DNA of 64,000 nucleotides from Anaerolinea sp. (GTDB lineage: Bacteria > Chloroflexota > Anaerolineae > Anaerolineales > Anaerolineaceae). Shown here one piece after another: positions 35,766 to 44,766 of this stretch (position 1 is the stretch's first letter; each line of letters starts with the position of its first letter). The position numbers and the translations under genes are program-made. The stretch spans positions 1 to 64,000 of the forward strand of contig JARKPU010000002.1 in assembly GCA_029975055.1 (NCBI GenBank). The letters are read 5' to 3'. The notes beneath the pieces are model-generated. The model searched no databases. It had not been told where the DNA came from and saw only the letters and a list, made by a program, of their open reading frames with translations.

Positions 35766-38048
35766 TCAACCCTTCTCCATGAACGTGTAGCGGAACTCAT
35801 ACCTTCGCAGATTGGTCACGACGCGGATTTGCCCATGCGAGCAGCCGGCGCTCAGGATGGTTTCCTCTTCCACCGGGTAGCACAGGCTCACCCCGCCCGC
35901 CAGGCCGATGGTGCCGTCGCCGTGGCCTTCGTAGTGGCTGACGGGCACATCCGTGCGCAGCACCAGCTCGAACCTCGCCGCACCCGCCACCCTGGAAGGC
36001 AGCTCGACCCGCGGGCCGATCAAATCCATGGAAGATTGAAAGCGCGCAAGGTCAATCGGCTCACCGTCGATGAATAACTGCGGGTCGGCCAACCCAAGCG
36101 GGAGCAGCAGCCAGGCGCGGCCGGGGCGCTTCTCCACGCGCGCCTGGAACCACCAGCGCCGGGCAATCGGCGCGCCTGTTTCCATGTGCGGCGGCAGAAG
36201 CAAATCCGAACGAATATCCGACCGCGCAAGCCCTTCACGCGCTTCGGCGTAACCCAGCGAGCGGGCGTCGTCTGGCAGAGCGGTGAAGCCCTTCACCGTT
36301 GCGGCGGGAGCGAATATCCGCGAGGCCAGCCCGATGAACAGCCGCCGCACCTCCGCTCCGCGGCGCGAGAAATCCACCATCCCACAGCGGCCGTCCGGCT
36401 TGAGCGGGAAATCCGTCACCGCCTCGGTGCGGATGGTATCGCCGCCGAGCAACTCCAGCAGGTGGAGCGAGACGCCCTCGGGCGTGACGATCTTCACGCC
36501 TTGCTCCACCGGGGTGAAGCCCGGGCGCAGGAGGAAGCGCGAGGTGACCTCGTGCGGCTGTGAGAAGCGCGCCAGGTCTTCCACCACGAAGAGGCGTTCA
36601 CAGGCCAGCGAACTGCGCCGGCGGACTTCCAGCACATCCGGGAAGCGCTCGGCATAGACCGGGCTTACGTCGCACGAAAGGCTGCTCAGCCCCGCGCCCG
36701 CTTCGGGCCGCTTGAACTGCGCCCCCTCGCCGAACACGCGCAGCCCCTCCCAGCCGTCCACCAGGATGATCGAGTGCGCGCCGCCGCAGCCGTCGCCGTA
36801 GTTGTACGTGTCCGAGCCGCCCATCGTCAAAAAGGATACGCTGCGCGTGGTATCTGAGAAGGCAAAGCGCGCGCTGCCGCCGGGCGGCGCGGCCCCATCG
36901 GCCGAGAGCGGCACGCGGTAGGCGTTGAACAGGACGGCGTTTGGGTTGACGTGCATGCGGGTGGGGATGCCCGGCGCCGAAGCATCCCACAACTGGGCCA
37001 GGTAAAAATCCTGGCCGGGGCTGACCAGCGCGCCGCCCACCTCAGGCTCGAACCAGCTTCGCCCCGCCCCGCCCGTCCCGCTGGGAGCAGCATCGGGCCA
37101 CCAGATGAGCGCCCACACCAGGTCGTCATAAGCCCAGCCCGTGCCGATGTCATACGACCAGACGGCGTCTTGCTCAAGGATATCGGAGAAGAGCTTCTCG
37201 CCCGTCTTGCGCGCGGCATAAGCCAGCGCGGCGCGCACCCCATGCTGGTAACCGTAGTTATCCCACGGCAGCAGCAGCCCGCCGGGCATCCACTCGCGCG
37301 CCACCATGCGCAGCACCGCCAGCGGGGTTCCCTGCCCGCCTCCCAGCGGCCGGGTGAGCAGGCCGCGCTCGCCGGTGATGTGCTCGAGCAACTCCACCGC
37401 CAGCGGGATGGCCGGGCCGTTGACGCAATCCATGTAAGAGCTTCCCTCGCCGCTGTACCCCGAGGCAGGCATATCGCCGATCACCACCGGCAGGCGGCGC
37501 AGCCCGTCGCGGAGCATGCGCCGGGCCATTTCGGAAGCTCCGCTGCCTTGCGAGAAGAGATAGCCCACCAGCGCGTTCGAGAACGCCAGCGAGAGAGTCT
37601 GGTTATCCACGCACTCGGGTTCGGGTTTGGTGCGCAGTCCGTAGTAGAAGTTGATGAAATGATACGTCACCAGCGCGCGGCGGATGCGCTCCTGTTCCGC
37701 CTCGTCGAACGCCCCCAGCGTGCACAGCCATTGAAAGTAAAGGCTCCACTTGGCGTGCGGGAAGGCAAAACACCAGAAGTGAAACTGCATCCCGATGCCA
37801 AAGCTCATCGCGTCCAGCTTGCTCAGGTAGGTGCGCAGCACCATGCGGGCGTTTTCGATATCCCTCTCCTCCCGCGTGATGAGCGCCACGAAGGGCGTGA
37901 ACCAGGGGAAGTTGAGCGGGGCGCTGCGCGCGCTGTTCTTCAGCAGGCGCCACAACTGCGCTTTCTTGCCGGTCTGAGTTTCGAGGGCGAGCACCGATCG
38001 GCGCAGCGAGTCGAGATCATCGATGAAGAAAGGGTGGTCGGTCAGCAT
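35766..38048 (-). CDS. Heparinase II/III-like polysaccharide lyase family protein
   Basis: This 760-residue protein has an alpha/alpha-toroid first half (about 1-330; YSGEGSSYMDCVNG near 215) and a beta-sandwich second half from about 345. This is the layout of heparinase II/III and alginate-lyase-like enzymes. The tyrosines and histidine of SGYSGEGSSY and GCGGAHSIIL are candidate active-site residues. No signal peptide is present, so it should act on imported oligosaccharides in the cytoplasm. It lies between the ABC permease and HEAT genes. Sequence alone does not identify the glycan; a uronic-acid-containing one is inferred from the fold. Assignment to the family rests on architecture rather than a strong motif. 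Confidence 0.65.
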   Translation of the reverse strand: MLTDHPFFIDDLDSLRRSVLALETQTGKKAQLWRLLKNSARSAPLNFPWFTPFVALITREERDIENARMVLRTYLSKLDAMSFGIGMQFHFWCFAFPHAKWSLYFQWLCTLGAFDEAEQERIRRALVTYHFINFYYGLRTKPEPECVDNQTLSLAFSNALVGYLFSQGSGASEMARRMLRDGLRRLPVVIGDMPASGYSGEGSSYMDCVNGPAIPLAVELLEHITGERGLLTRPLGGGQGTPLAVLRMVAREWMPGGLLLPWDNYGYQHGVRAALAYAARKTGEKLFSDILEQDAVWSYDIGTGWAYDDLVWALIWWPDAAPSGTGGAGRSWFEPEVGGALVSPGQDFYLAQLWDASAPGIPTRMHVNPNAVLFNAYRVPLSADGAAPPGGSARFAFSDTTRSVSFLTMGGSDTYNYGDGCGGAHSIILVDGWEGLRVFGEGAQFKRPEAGAGLSSLSCDVSPVYAERFPDVLEVRRRSSLACERLFVVEDLARFSQPHEVTSRFLLRPGFTPVEQGVKIVTPEGVSLHLLELLGGDTIRTEAVTDFPLKPDGRCGMVDFSRRGAEVRRLFIGLASRIFAPAATVKGFTALPDDARSLGYAEAREGLARSDIRSDLLLPPHMETGAPIARRWWFQARVEKRPGRAWLLLPLGLADPQLFIDGEPIDLARFQSSMDLIGPRVELPSRVAGAARFELVLRTDVPVSHYEGHGDGTIGLAGGVSLCYPVEEETILSAGCSHGQIRVVTNLRRYEFRYTFMEKG

Positions 38049-38075
38049 AGAACGGGTCAGGGTTCGGGCAGAGGG

Positions 38076-38924
38076 CTAGAGCTTGATCGATCCAGCCGTC
38101 AGGCCTTCAATGAACTGCCTCATCGAAAGGAAGAAGATGATCAACAGCGGCAGCGCCGCCAGCACGTACCCGGCGGTGAGCATGCCATATTCCCCCGGGC
38201 GCGATTGCGTGAGCTGGGCCAGGCCCACCGTGAGTGGGCGCTTATCGAAGGTCGGGATGGTGACCAGCGGCCAGATGTAATCGTTCCAGACCGAGATGAA
38301 CACGTTGATCGACATCAAAGCCACCATCGGCCGCAGAAGCGGCAGCGCCAGGAAGCGGAAAATCTGGAACTCATTGGCCCCGTCAATGCGCATGGATTCG
38401 AACAGTTCGCGCGGCTGCTGGGCCACGAAGGTGCGCATCACGAACACCCAAAACGGCTGCGACGTGCCCGCGCAGAAGAGAATCACCGGCAACGGAGTAT
38501 CCAGAATGCCCAGCCGCCACGCCAGGGTGAACGACGGCACCAGGTTCATGATGCCGGGCAGCATCATCTTGGCAAACAGGATGCCAAAGAGCAGGTTCTT
38601 GAACGGGAAATTAAGCCGCCCAAAAGCATAGCCTGCCAGCGCCGTGACGAACACCGTCAGGATGGTGGAGGCCGTCGCCATGTACACGCTGTTCCAGGTG
38701 AGCGGGGCGATGTATTTGAAGGCGATGGCGTAGTTTTCGAAATGATAGGGCGGCTGCAGCGAAAAGAACTGGAAAATGATCTGCTCCTTATCCTTGAGCG
38801 ACATCATCAGCATCAGCGCCAGCGGGAACAGAAGGAAGAAACAGATCAGAGCCAGGTAAATATTCTTCGAGACTTCGGACCAATGGATCCGCTTGGGCGG
38901 GACGGAGGAAGTGAGCGTGCTCAT
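38076..38924 (-). CDS. Sugar ABC transporter permease, MalG type
   Basis: This 282-residue inner-membrane permease has six predicted helices. The cytoplasmic EAA loop is FESMRIDGANEFQIFRFLALPLLRP, the site that contacts the ATPase. It ends in the typical FIEGLTAGSIKL. The ATG overlaps the stop of the upstream permease (ATGA). Together with that gene and the binding lipoprotein it forms a CUT1-type importer. No ATPase gene lies in the window, so a shared MsmK-like ATPase encoded elsewhere is likely. Confidence 0.93.
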   Translation of the reverse strand: MSTLTSSVPPKRIHWSEVSKNIYLALICFFLLFPLALMLMMSLKDKEQIIFQFFSLQPPYHFENYAIAFKYIAPLTWNSVYMATASTILTVFVTALAGYAFGRLNFPFKNLLFGILFAKMMLPGIMNLVPSFTLAWRLGILDTPLPVILFCAGTSQPFWVFVMRTFVAQQPRELFESMRIDGANEFQIFRFLALPLLRPMVALMSINVFISVWNDYIWPLVTIPTFDKRPLTVGLAQLTQSRPGEYGMLTAGYVLAALPLLIIFFLSMRQFIEGLTAGSIKL

Positions 38925-39817
38925 TGCTGGTCCTCATTCTTCAGGAATTTCATCGCCATAAGGGTGACGACGAGCGAGAGGATGAACAGAACCAGCCCCA
39001 GCGCCGAGGCGTAACCGTATTTCTGGCTCTTGAAGGCGGAAAAATACATATACAGGCCGGGCACCATCGAGGAAAACCCCGGCCCGCCCTTGGTGAGGAT
39101 CAACTGCGCCCCGTAGCCGGTGATCGCCGCCGAGATCGTGCCGATCAGGTTCAATTTGAACTGGCCAACGATGAGGGGCAGCTCAAGGTAGAAGAATTTC
39201 GACACCGGCCCCACCCCATCGAGCGCCCCGGCCTCCCAGACCGAATCGGAGACGCTCTTCAAGCCGCCCAGGTAGATCAACGCGGCGTTGGTGGCAACGA
39301 ACGGGAAGCCCATGAACACCAGGCACCACTTCACCAGGTCGGCATCGCCCAGCCAGGTCTGCTTGAGCTGCGCCAGGTTGAGGGCCTCGAGTGTGCGGTT
39401 GAAGAAGCCGTACTGCGGGTTGTACATGAACTGCCACATCAGCAGGATGATCATCCAGGGCACGACCATGGGAATGCAAAACAAGACCCGGTAGGCATAC
39501 TGCGTCTTTTGGTTGCGCACGCGGAACAGCGCCACACTGGCGATGACCGTGGGCAGCATGAGGATCACCGCCATCACCAGGAAGAAGAGCATGTTCGCCA
39601 TGGAAGTCCAGAAGATATCATCGTTGAAGATATCGATAAAGTTGCGAAAACCCACAAAGACGGCCGATTTGTAACCATCCCACTTGAAGAAGGAGCGGTA
39701 CAGCCCTTCGGACATGGGATACCAGTCAAAAATCAGGTTCATCAGGATCGCCGGGGCCACAAACAACAGCCCCATCAGCGCCATCTGTCCCTTGTTGGTC
39801 TTGATTATCCTGAGCAT
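38921..39817 (-). CDS. Sugar ABC transporter permease, MalF type
   Basis: This 298-residue permease of the CUT1 class has six helices. Its EAA loop reads SVWEAGALDGVGPVSKFFYLELP. The start at 39817 follows GGAGG about 10 nt upstream; a longer reading would run through the hairpin between this gene and the binding-protein gene. It pairs with the MalG-type permease downstream to form the channel. Confidence 0.92.
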   Translation of the reverse strand: MLRIIKTNKGQMALMGLLFVAPAILMNLIFDWYPMSEGLYRSFFKWDGYKSAVFVGFRNFIDIFNDDIFWTSMANMLFFLVMAVILMLPTVIASVALFRVRNQKTQYAYRVLFCIPMVVPWMIILLMWQFMYNPQYGFFNRTLEALNLAQLKQTWLGDADLVKWCLVFMGFPFVATNAALIYLGGLKSVSDSVWEAGALDGVGPVSKFFYLELPLIVGQFKLNLIGTISAAITGYGAQLILTKGGPGFSSMVPGLYMYFSAFKSQKYGYASALGLVLFILSLVVTLMAMKFLKNEDQQ

Positions 39818-39850
39818 CGGCCGTTTGCCTCCTTCACTCACTTTATAAGA

Positions 39851-39882
39851 GGATAAAGGCGGGGGCGGCCCCGCCTTTATCC
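39851..39882 (-). terminator. Intercistronic hairpin between binding protein and permease genes
   Basis: A perfect 14-bp stem (39851-39864 with 39869-39882) with a 4-nt loop lies in the gap. No strong U tract follows on the minus strand, so it probably stabilises the upstream mRNA or causes partial termination, giving more binding protein than permease. Confidence 0.75.
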
Positions 39883-39899
39883 TTGCGTACACCGGCTGC

Positions 39900-41588
39900 T
39901 TACGGTTTGTAATAGGTCTGCATCATCTCAAGGCGGAGCTTGAGGTTTTCGATGGTCTGCTCCTGCGACTTAATCACCACCTCCGCGGCATTGGAAGCCT
40001 TCAACTCTGCCAGCTTGGCTTCGGCATCGGCGATCTGCACGGCATAACCGTCTGGACCGAGCATGCTTTCCACGTAATCTTTCGAAGCCTTCTGCGAAAG
40101 CTCGGCTACCTTCGACTTGAAGGTCTGCAGGTCGATCTTGCCGGTGAGGAAGTCCTGCGAGAGGCCGGGCCAGATGGCCCCGTCGCCCCACTCGATGAAC
40201 GAGGAGCCAACCACCTCGCTGGCGGTCGATTTCTCGGTGGGGGTCACGAAGCCGGCGATCTCTGGCGGCACGGGCACGCCCTCGATGGGCGAGAAGGACT
40301 TGGCAATCTCCACGTACTTGGTCTGCTCGTCTTTGCTGGTGAAGAACTGCAGGAAGTCCACCACCACGGCTTCCAGCTCTTTATCTTGCTCCACGGTGGC
40401 GTTGACGGTGAAGCCGTAATCCTGCGAGTTGGAGGGGGCATTGTATTTGCCAATGGCATACGGCGAAGTGTTCTTGTCGATGACCGGGACGGGGAAGATG
40501 CCCCACTGGAACTTATCGCCGATCAGATCGACATAGTACTGGTAATCCCAGAAACCCACCTGGAGGATGGCCGCCTGCCCGGTGAGGAACAGGTTCGGGG
40601 CGTCCGCCTCGGCAGTGCCGGTCCAGCCGTCCTGCCAGTATTGGGCGTAATCCTTCCAGATGGTCAGCATGTCGTTGTAGAACTCGGTGTCTTTCAACTG
40701 CCCGTTCGCCAGCGCCACGTACACCTTATCCCAGTAGAATTCGGTGCCGCGGTTGCCGGAGGTGAACTTGGAATCATAGAACTGATCCACGTACTTCTCG
40801 CCGAACTGGTAGCCGACCTGGCCGAGCGACCAGCCGATCCAGCGGCCGTTATCGGCGGCGATGGGGATCGTGCCGTTATCTTTGAGGGCCTTCAACACGG
40901 TTTTGAATTCTTCCCAGTTCTGCGGCGTCTTGGCGGGGTCTAAACCGGCCTTGGCGAAGAGGTCTTTGTTATAGAAGAACGGCACGCCGATCGAGAGCAG
41001 GGGATTGCTGTCGTTCGGGACAAAGAAAATGCCGCCGTACTTGTTGGAAGAGCGCACGCCCGCGAAGGTGGCTTCACCGCCCGCAAACGAGTCGATCCAG
41101 CGCTCGGTCGGGGCATAGGGGCTCTTCGAGTTGAAGGCGTTGTTCAGGTTGTAGAGCAGGCCCTTATTGGCATACTCGCCATACATCCACGGCTGCATGT
41201 GAATGAGCTCAGGCGCCGAACCGGACACGAACTGCGTGTCGAGCAGCTCTTTATAACCGTCCAGCGGCTGGTAGATGAACTCGAACTTGACGTTTGGGTG
41301 CAGGGCCGTGTAATCATCGGCGATCTGCCTGTAACCCTTATAGTAGCCCGTGGCGCTGTCTGCGCCGTGCCATGACATAATCCGAATGGTGAACTCGCGC
41401 GCCGGGGCCTCGGTGGCTGTGGCGGTGGGTGCTTCGGCCACAGGCTCGGTGGGGGCGGCGGTGGCTTGCTCTTCGGCAGCCGGCTGGGTCGGCGCTTGCG
41501 TCGGCGCGGCGGGGGCGCATGCCGCAAGCAACATGGTGAGGATGGTTACCACAACAAACAAGAATGTGGTGATCCTTTTCGTGGGCAT
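39900..41588 (-). CDS. Sugar ABC transporter solute-binding lipoprotein
   Basis: This 562-residue family-1 extracellular binding protein has a lipoprotein signal (MLLAAC, Cys24), a Thr/Pro/Glu-rich linker (about 25-60) and a binding domain starting at FTIRIMSWHG. The WHG and later FFYNKDLFAKAGLDPAKTPQNWEE are typical of oligosaccharide-binding members. It is longer than most (about 420-450), with an extra helical C-terminal segment (about 510-562). The start at 41588 follows AAGGAGAAAAAG. It is the first gene of the operon and divergent from the YesN/YesM regulators that probably control it. Confidence 0.92.
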   Translation of the reverse strand: MPTKRITTFLFVVVTILTMLLAACAPAAPTQAPTQPAAEEQATAAPTEPVAEAPTATATEAPAREFTIRIMSWHGADSATGYYKGYRQIADDYTALHPNVKFEFIYQPLDGYKELLDTQFVSGSAPELIHMQPWMYGEYANKGLLYNLNNAFNSKSPYAPTERWIDSFAGGEATFAGVRSSNKYGGIFFVPNDSNPLLSIGVPFFYNKDLFAKAGLDPAKTPQNWEEFKTVLKALKDNGTIPIAADNGRWIGWSLGQVGYQFGEKYVDQFYDSKFTSGNRGTEFYWDKVYVALANGQLKDTEFYNDMLTIWKDYAQYWQDGWTGTAEADAPNLFLTGQAAILQVGFWDYQYYVDLIGDKFQWGIFPVPVIDKNTSPYAIGKYNAPSNSQDYGFTVNATVEQDKELEAVVVDFLQFFTSKDEQTKYVEIAKSFSPIEGVPVPPEIAGFVTPTEKSTASEVVGSSFIEWGDGAIWPGLSQDFLTGKIDLQTFKSKVAELSQKASKDYVESMLGPDGYAVQIADAEAKLAELKASNAAEVVIKSQEQTIENLKLRLEMMQTYYKP

Positions 41589-41641
41589 CTTTTTCTCCTT
41601 ATGAAACCGGTTCAATTGAGAGACAATCCGTGGATGCTTCC

Positions 41642-41670
41642 ATGATAGAGAATCCCTCCTGCCCCTTCAA
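41642..41670 (-). promoter_or_regulatory. Promoter of the glycan ABC operon
   Basis: On the minus strand TTGAAG (41670-41665) and TATCAT (41647-41642) are spaced by 17 nt. The start site would be near 41635, about 47 nt before the binding-protein ATG. The 95 nt between it and the divergent -10 box are where the AraC-type regulator would bind. Confidence 0.6.
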
Positions 41671-41730
41671 CGGGAAGTTTTTACAATCGGTGGATTTTAA
41701 CGCACGGTTACCCTCCGGCGCATCGGAGTG

Positions 41731-41736
41731 TATACT
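41731..41736 (+). promoter_or_regulatory. -10 box of the response-regulator gene
   Basis: TATACT lies 29 nt before the response-regulator ATG (41766) and only 6 nt before another ATG (41743), which opens a nine-codon reading frame. TTACCC 17 nt upstream is a weak -35. Confidence 0.45.
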
Positions 41737-41742
41737 TATCGC

Positions 41743-41772
41743 ATGTTTGCTCTCAGGCGGATGCCATGCTAG
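41743..41772 (+). CDS. Possible nine-codon upstream ORF overlapping the response-regulator start
   Basis: The frame encodes MFALRRMPC and stops with TAG at 41770-41772, seven bases into the response-regulator gene. Its ATG is next to the predicted transcription start, so it could be read leaderless. Overlap with the next start codon would allow translational coupling. Such short frames arise by chance, so confidence is low. Confidence 0.25.
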   Translation: MFALRRMPC

Positions 41773-42815
41773 ATGTCATTCTGGTAGACGACAACACCCG
41801 CACGCTCGACGGCCTGCGCAGGCACATCCCGTGGGATGAAATCGATTGCACCTGCGTCGGCACGGCGGCCAACGGCCTGGAGGCCCTGGAGCTATGCCGC
41901 CTGAACGAACCGGATGTCGTCATCACCGACGTACGCATGCCCTTCATGGATGGCCTCGACCTCAGCCGTGAACTGCGCCAGCGATTCCCCGGCGTGCATG
42001 TCATCATCCTCTCCGCCTACGATGAATTCGAGTTCGCCCACCAGGCGTTATTGCACGGCGTCGAAGATTACATCCTCAAGCCGATCGACAGCCGCAAGAT
42101 CCGCCAGCTGGCGGGCATCCTGGCGCGCCTTTCGGCGGCCGCCAAGAAGAAGACGATCGACCTGGCCGCATTCTACAGTTCATCCATCGTCGAAGACCTG
42201 GCCGCCGAAATTACCGGCGGCAGCGAAGAGAAGATCTGCGAGATGATTCGCTCCACCCTGAGCGCCACCTCCGGCCAGTTCGATTCGCTCTTGAGCGCCG
42301 CATCGCACCTGGTGGCCGAACTGTACCGCAAATCCGCCGAGCTGGGCCTGCCGGAGCGAATTGACGGGCGTTTGCTGGCCGAGAGCCTCACCGAGCTGCA
42401 GGCCATCCATTCCATCCAGGCCGTGATCGAATTCGTCACCGGCGCGTACCTGGCCGTTCACCGCAAGGTGTTCAAGGAGAAGAAAGCCGATTTTCAGAAA
42501 ATGGCCAAGGAGATCATGGCATATATCGAGGCGAATTACACCGATCCAGAGATCACCACCTTCACGATCGCGCGCCACTTCCACATCAGCCAGAGCTACC
42601 TTTGCCAGGTCTACAAGCAAGCCGGGAATGACAGCATCCATAACACCATCACCCGGCTGCGCATCGAGCGCGCCGCAGGGCTGCTCCATGCCACCGACCT
42701 GCCGATCAACGAGGTGGCCCGCATGTCGGGTTACCCCGATGCGCATTACTTTGCGCGCGTGTTCAAGAAGCTCAAGAAACTGCCCCCAAGCGAATTGAGA
42801 AAGCTCAGGAAGTAA
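41766..42815 (+). CDS. YesN-like response regulator with AraC-type DNA-binding domain
   Basis: This 349-residue protein has a receiver domain (about 1-120) with acidic pocket VDDN, phospho-acceptor Asp55 (VVITDVRMP), LSAYDEFEFA and Lys in YILKP. A helical linker follows, then a C-terminal AraC domain (about 245-349) with two helix-turn-helix motifs (FTIARHFHISQSYLCQVYKQ and INEVARMSGYPDAHYFARVFKK). The histidine-kinase gene follows with no gap. The pair should sense a sugar outside the cell and activate the divergent ABC/lyase operon. Confidence 0.93.
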   Translation: MLDVILVDDNTRTLDGLRRHIPWDEIDCTCVGTAANGLEALELCRLNEPDVVITDVRMPFMDGLDLSRELRQRFPGVHVIILSAYDEFEFAHQALLHGVEDYILKPIDSRKIRQLAGILARLSAAAKKKTIDLAAFYSSSIVEDLAAEITGGSEEKICEMIRSTLSATSGQFDSLLSAASHLVAELYRKSAELGLPERIDGRLLAESLTELQAIHSIQAVIEFVTGAYLAVHRKVFKEKKADFQKMAKEIMAYIEANYTDPEITTFTIARHFHISQSYLCQVYKQAGNDSIHNTITRLRIERAAGLLHATDLPINEVARMSGYPDAHYFARVFKKLKKLPPSELRKLRK

Positions 42816-44627
42816 ATGGGCCCGCTTCCGCTATCCAGGCGCATTTTCCTGCTCGTTGGCACGGTGTTCTTCCTGCTGCTGGCGCTCACCAGCCTGCTGC
42901 TCTCGATCTTTTTCTCCAACCTGCTCATCGCGCGCACCGAAGATTACCTTCACCTGGTGATGCAGCAGAATCAGAACATCATCAACGCTTATGTCAAGCG
43001 TGTCGACGAGGTCGCCGTCGATATCGCCAATGACCGCTTCCTCTACCAGGCGCTTTCGCAGCCCCTCAGCGACAGCTTCGTGGACCAATCCATCACGCGC
43101 CAGACGATCAACCGCTACCTGATCACCACCGTTTACGTGCCCCTGCGCAAATACTTCAACAGCGTGAGCTACTGGTTCTTCATCGATGATTCGATGCCCG
43201 CCGGCCGGATGTACGCCGATTACAGCTTCCCGGGGAACAAAGTGGTGCCGATGAAGCAGGCGGAGAACGTTCCTTTCCTGAGCAGCATTGCCAGGGAGGG
43301 CGGGAAGGTCATCTGGTTCTTCGACCCATCCAAGCCGGGGAAAATCTACGCCGCCTGCCAGGTCCTTGGCTCTTACAGCGCGGTCAGCATCGCCAACATG
43401 GGCATTCTCCTCTTCGAATTCAACGTGGCGGACCTGTTCGGCAACATCCAGAAGGTGGGCCTGACCGACAATTCGATCTACTACTTCCTGAGTCCGGGCG
43501 GGCAATCCTTCGAGGTAATCACCCAAACCGGCCTGTTCACCTCGCAGCGATTGGAGGAAATCCTTTCGAGCCAGGGCATCCTTCCGCGCCGCTCCGGGCA
43601 GGCGGCATCCTCGTTCCGCGCCGAAAACCACTTCTTCTCCGTCCTCCCGCTCGATAACCAGTGGCTGCTCGTGGGGGTCACCCCCTTCAGCGACATCCTC
43701 AGCCAGACGCGCCGGGTGACGGGTTTTCTCATCCCGGTGACGTTCCTGTCGCTGGCCGCGGTGCTCCTGCTCTCTTACGTTATCGCCCGGTCCATTTCCG
43801 CGCCCATTGCCGGGCTTTCGGATGTGATGCGCAAATCAACCGAGGAATCGAACCTGGATGTCTCCCTGCCGGAGCACAAGCAGTCGGTCGAGATCGCCGC
43901 GCTGTATGATTCCTATGCCGCGCTGGTGGAGCGCATCAAGCTGCTGCTGCAGGAAGTGTATGACAAGGGCCTGAGCGTCAAACAGGCCGAAATCCGCGCC
44001 TTGCAGGCGCAGATCAACCCGCATTTCCTGTATAACACGCTCGATTCGATCAGCTGGACCGCCCTCGACCTGGGCGACAGCGAGATTCCGGCAGTCGTCT
44101 CCTCGCTTTCGAACATCCTGCGCTACAGCATCAAAGAGCCTGATAAGCTGGTGAGCCTGGAGGAAGAGCTGGAGATCGTGCAGCATTACATCGACATCCA
44201 GCGCTTCTGTTATTCGCTGGCCATCGACACGCAATTCGAAGGCAGGCAGTTCACCGCCGGGCTGAAGGTGCCCAAACTCACCCTCCAACCCCTCGTAGAG
44301 AACGCCATTCTGCACGGCTTCCTCGAAAACGGCATCAAAACCGGGACGATCTACATGCGCTGCCTCCCGGAAGACGGACGCGTGGCCTTCGAGGTGGAAA
44401 ACGCCGGCCAGGCGGATATTGAAAAAATGCTGGCCATCATCCACGGCGAGGGCAACGCCGAGAAACACGGCATTCGCAACATCCACCACCGCCTGCAGAT
44501 GCTCTTCGGCGAGGAGGCCGGCCTGAGCTTCTATAAGAAAGCAGACGGCGCGCTGGTCGTCAGGCTGAGCATACCGCGCGCCGCGCCCGCTGCCGAAGCT
44601 GAGCAAAAGGCAGTCCAAACCCGGTGA
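42816..44627 (+). CDS. YesM-like sensor histidine kinase
   Basis: This 603-residue kinase has two membrane helices (about 8-28 and 303-325) that flank an extracellular sensor domain of about 270 residues. A HAMP-like linker follows. The phospho-acceptor region is QAQINPHFLYNTLDSISW with His403. The ATPase domain has an N-box LTLQPLVENAILHGF and a degenerate G-box (HGIRNIHHRLQMLFG). It starts on the base after the response-regulator stop. Family members detect carbohydrates, often through binding proteins. Confidence 0.93.
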   Translation: MGPLPLSRRIFLLVGTVFFLLLALTSLLLSIFFSNLLIARTEDYLHLVMQQNQNIINAYVKRVDEVAVDIANDRFLYQALSQPLSDSFVDQSITRQTINRYLITTVYVPLRKYFNSVSYWFFIDDSMPAGRMYADYSFPGNKVVPMKQAENVPFLSSIAREGGKVIWFFDPSKPGKIYAACQVLGSYSAVSIANMGILLFEFNVADLFGNIQKVGLTDNSIYYFLSPGGQSFEVITQTGLFTSQRLEEILSSQGILPRRSGQAASSFRAENHFFSVLPLDNQWLLVGVTPFSDILSQTRRVTGFLIPVTFLSLAAVLLLSYVIARSISAPIAGLSDVMRKSTEESNLDVSLPEHKQSVEIAALYDSYAALVERIKLLLQEVYDKGLSVKQAEIRALQAQINPHFLYNTLDSISWTALDLGDSEIPAVVSSLSNILRYSIKEPDKLVSLEEELEIVQHYIDIQRFCYSLAIDTQFEGRQFTAGLKVPKLTLQPLVENAILHGFLENGIKTGTIYMRCLPEDGRVAFEVENAGQADIEKMLAIIHGEGNAEKHGIRNIHHRLQMLFGEEAGLSFYKKADGALVVRLSIPRAAPAAEAEQKAVQTR

Positions 44628-44766
44628 CGGGCCGGATTGGCTGGATCAAATCCCCATCACCCAGCGTCTATATCCATTGGAAGGACGATCCTGCATCTGT
44701 TTTCTACAGATAACGGCGCAAAACCGGAATCTACCGTTGACGAGATGCTAATTTCGAAAGGAAACA

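Noticed and set aside
36951..39014. 687-codon open frame on the plus strand
   Set aside because: It runs antisense to the lyase and permease genes and crosses their boundaries, with Arg/His/Gln-rich low-complexity sequence.
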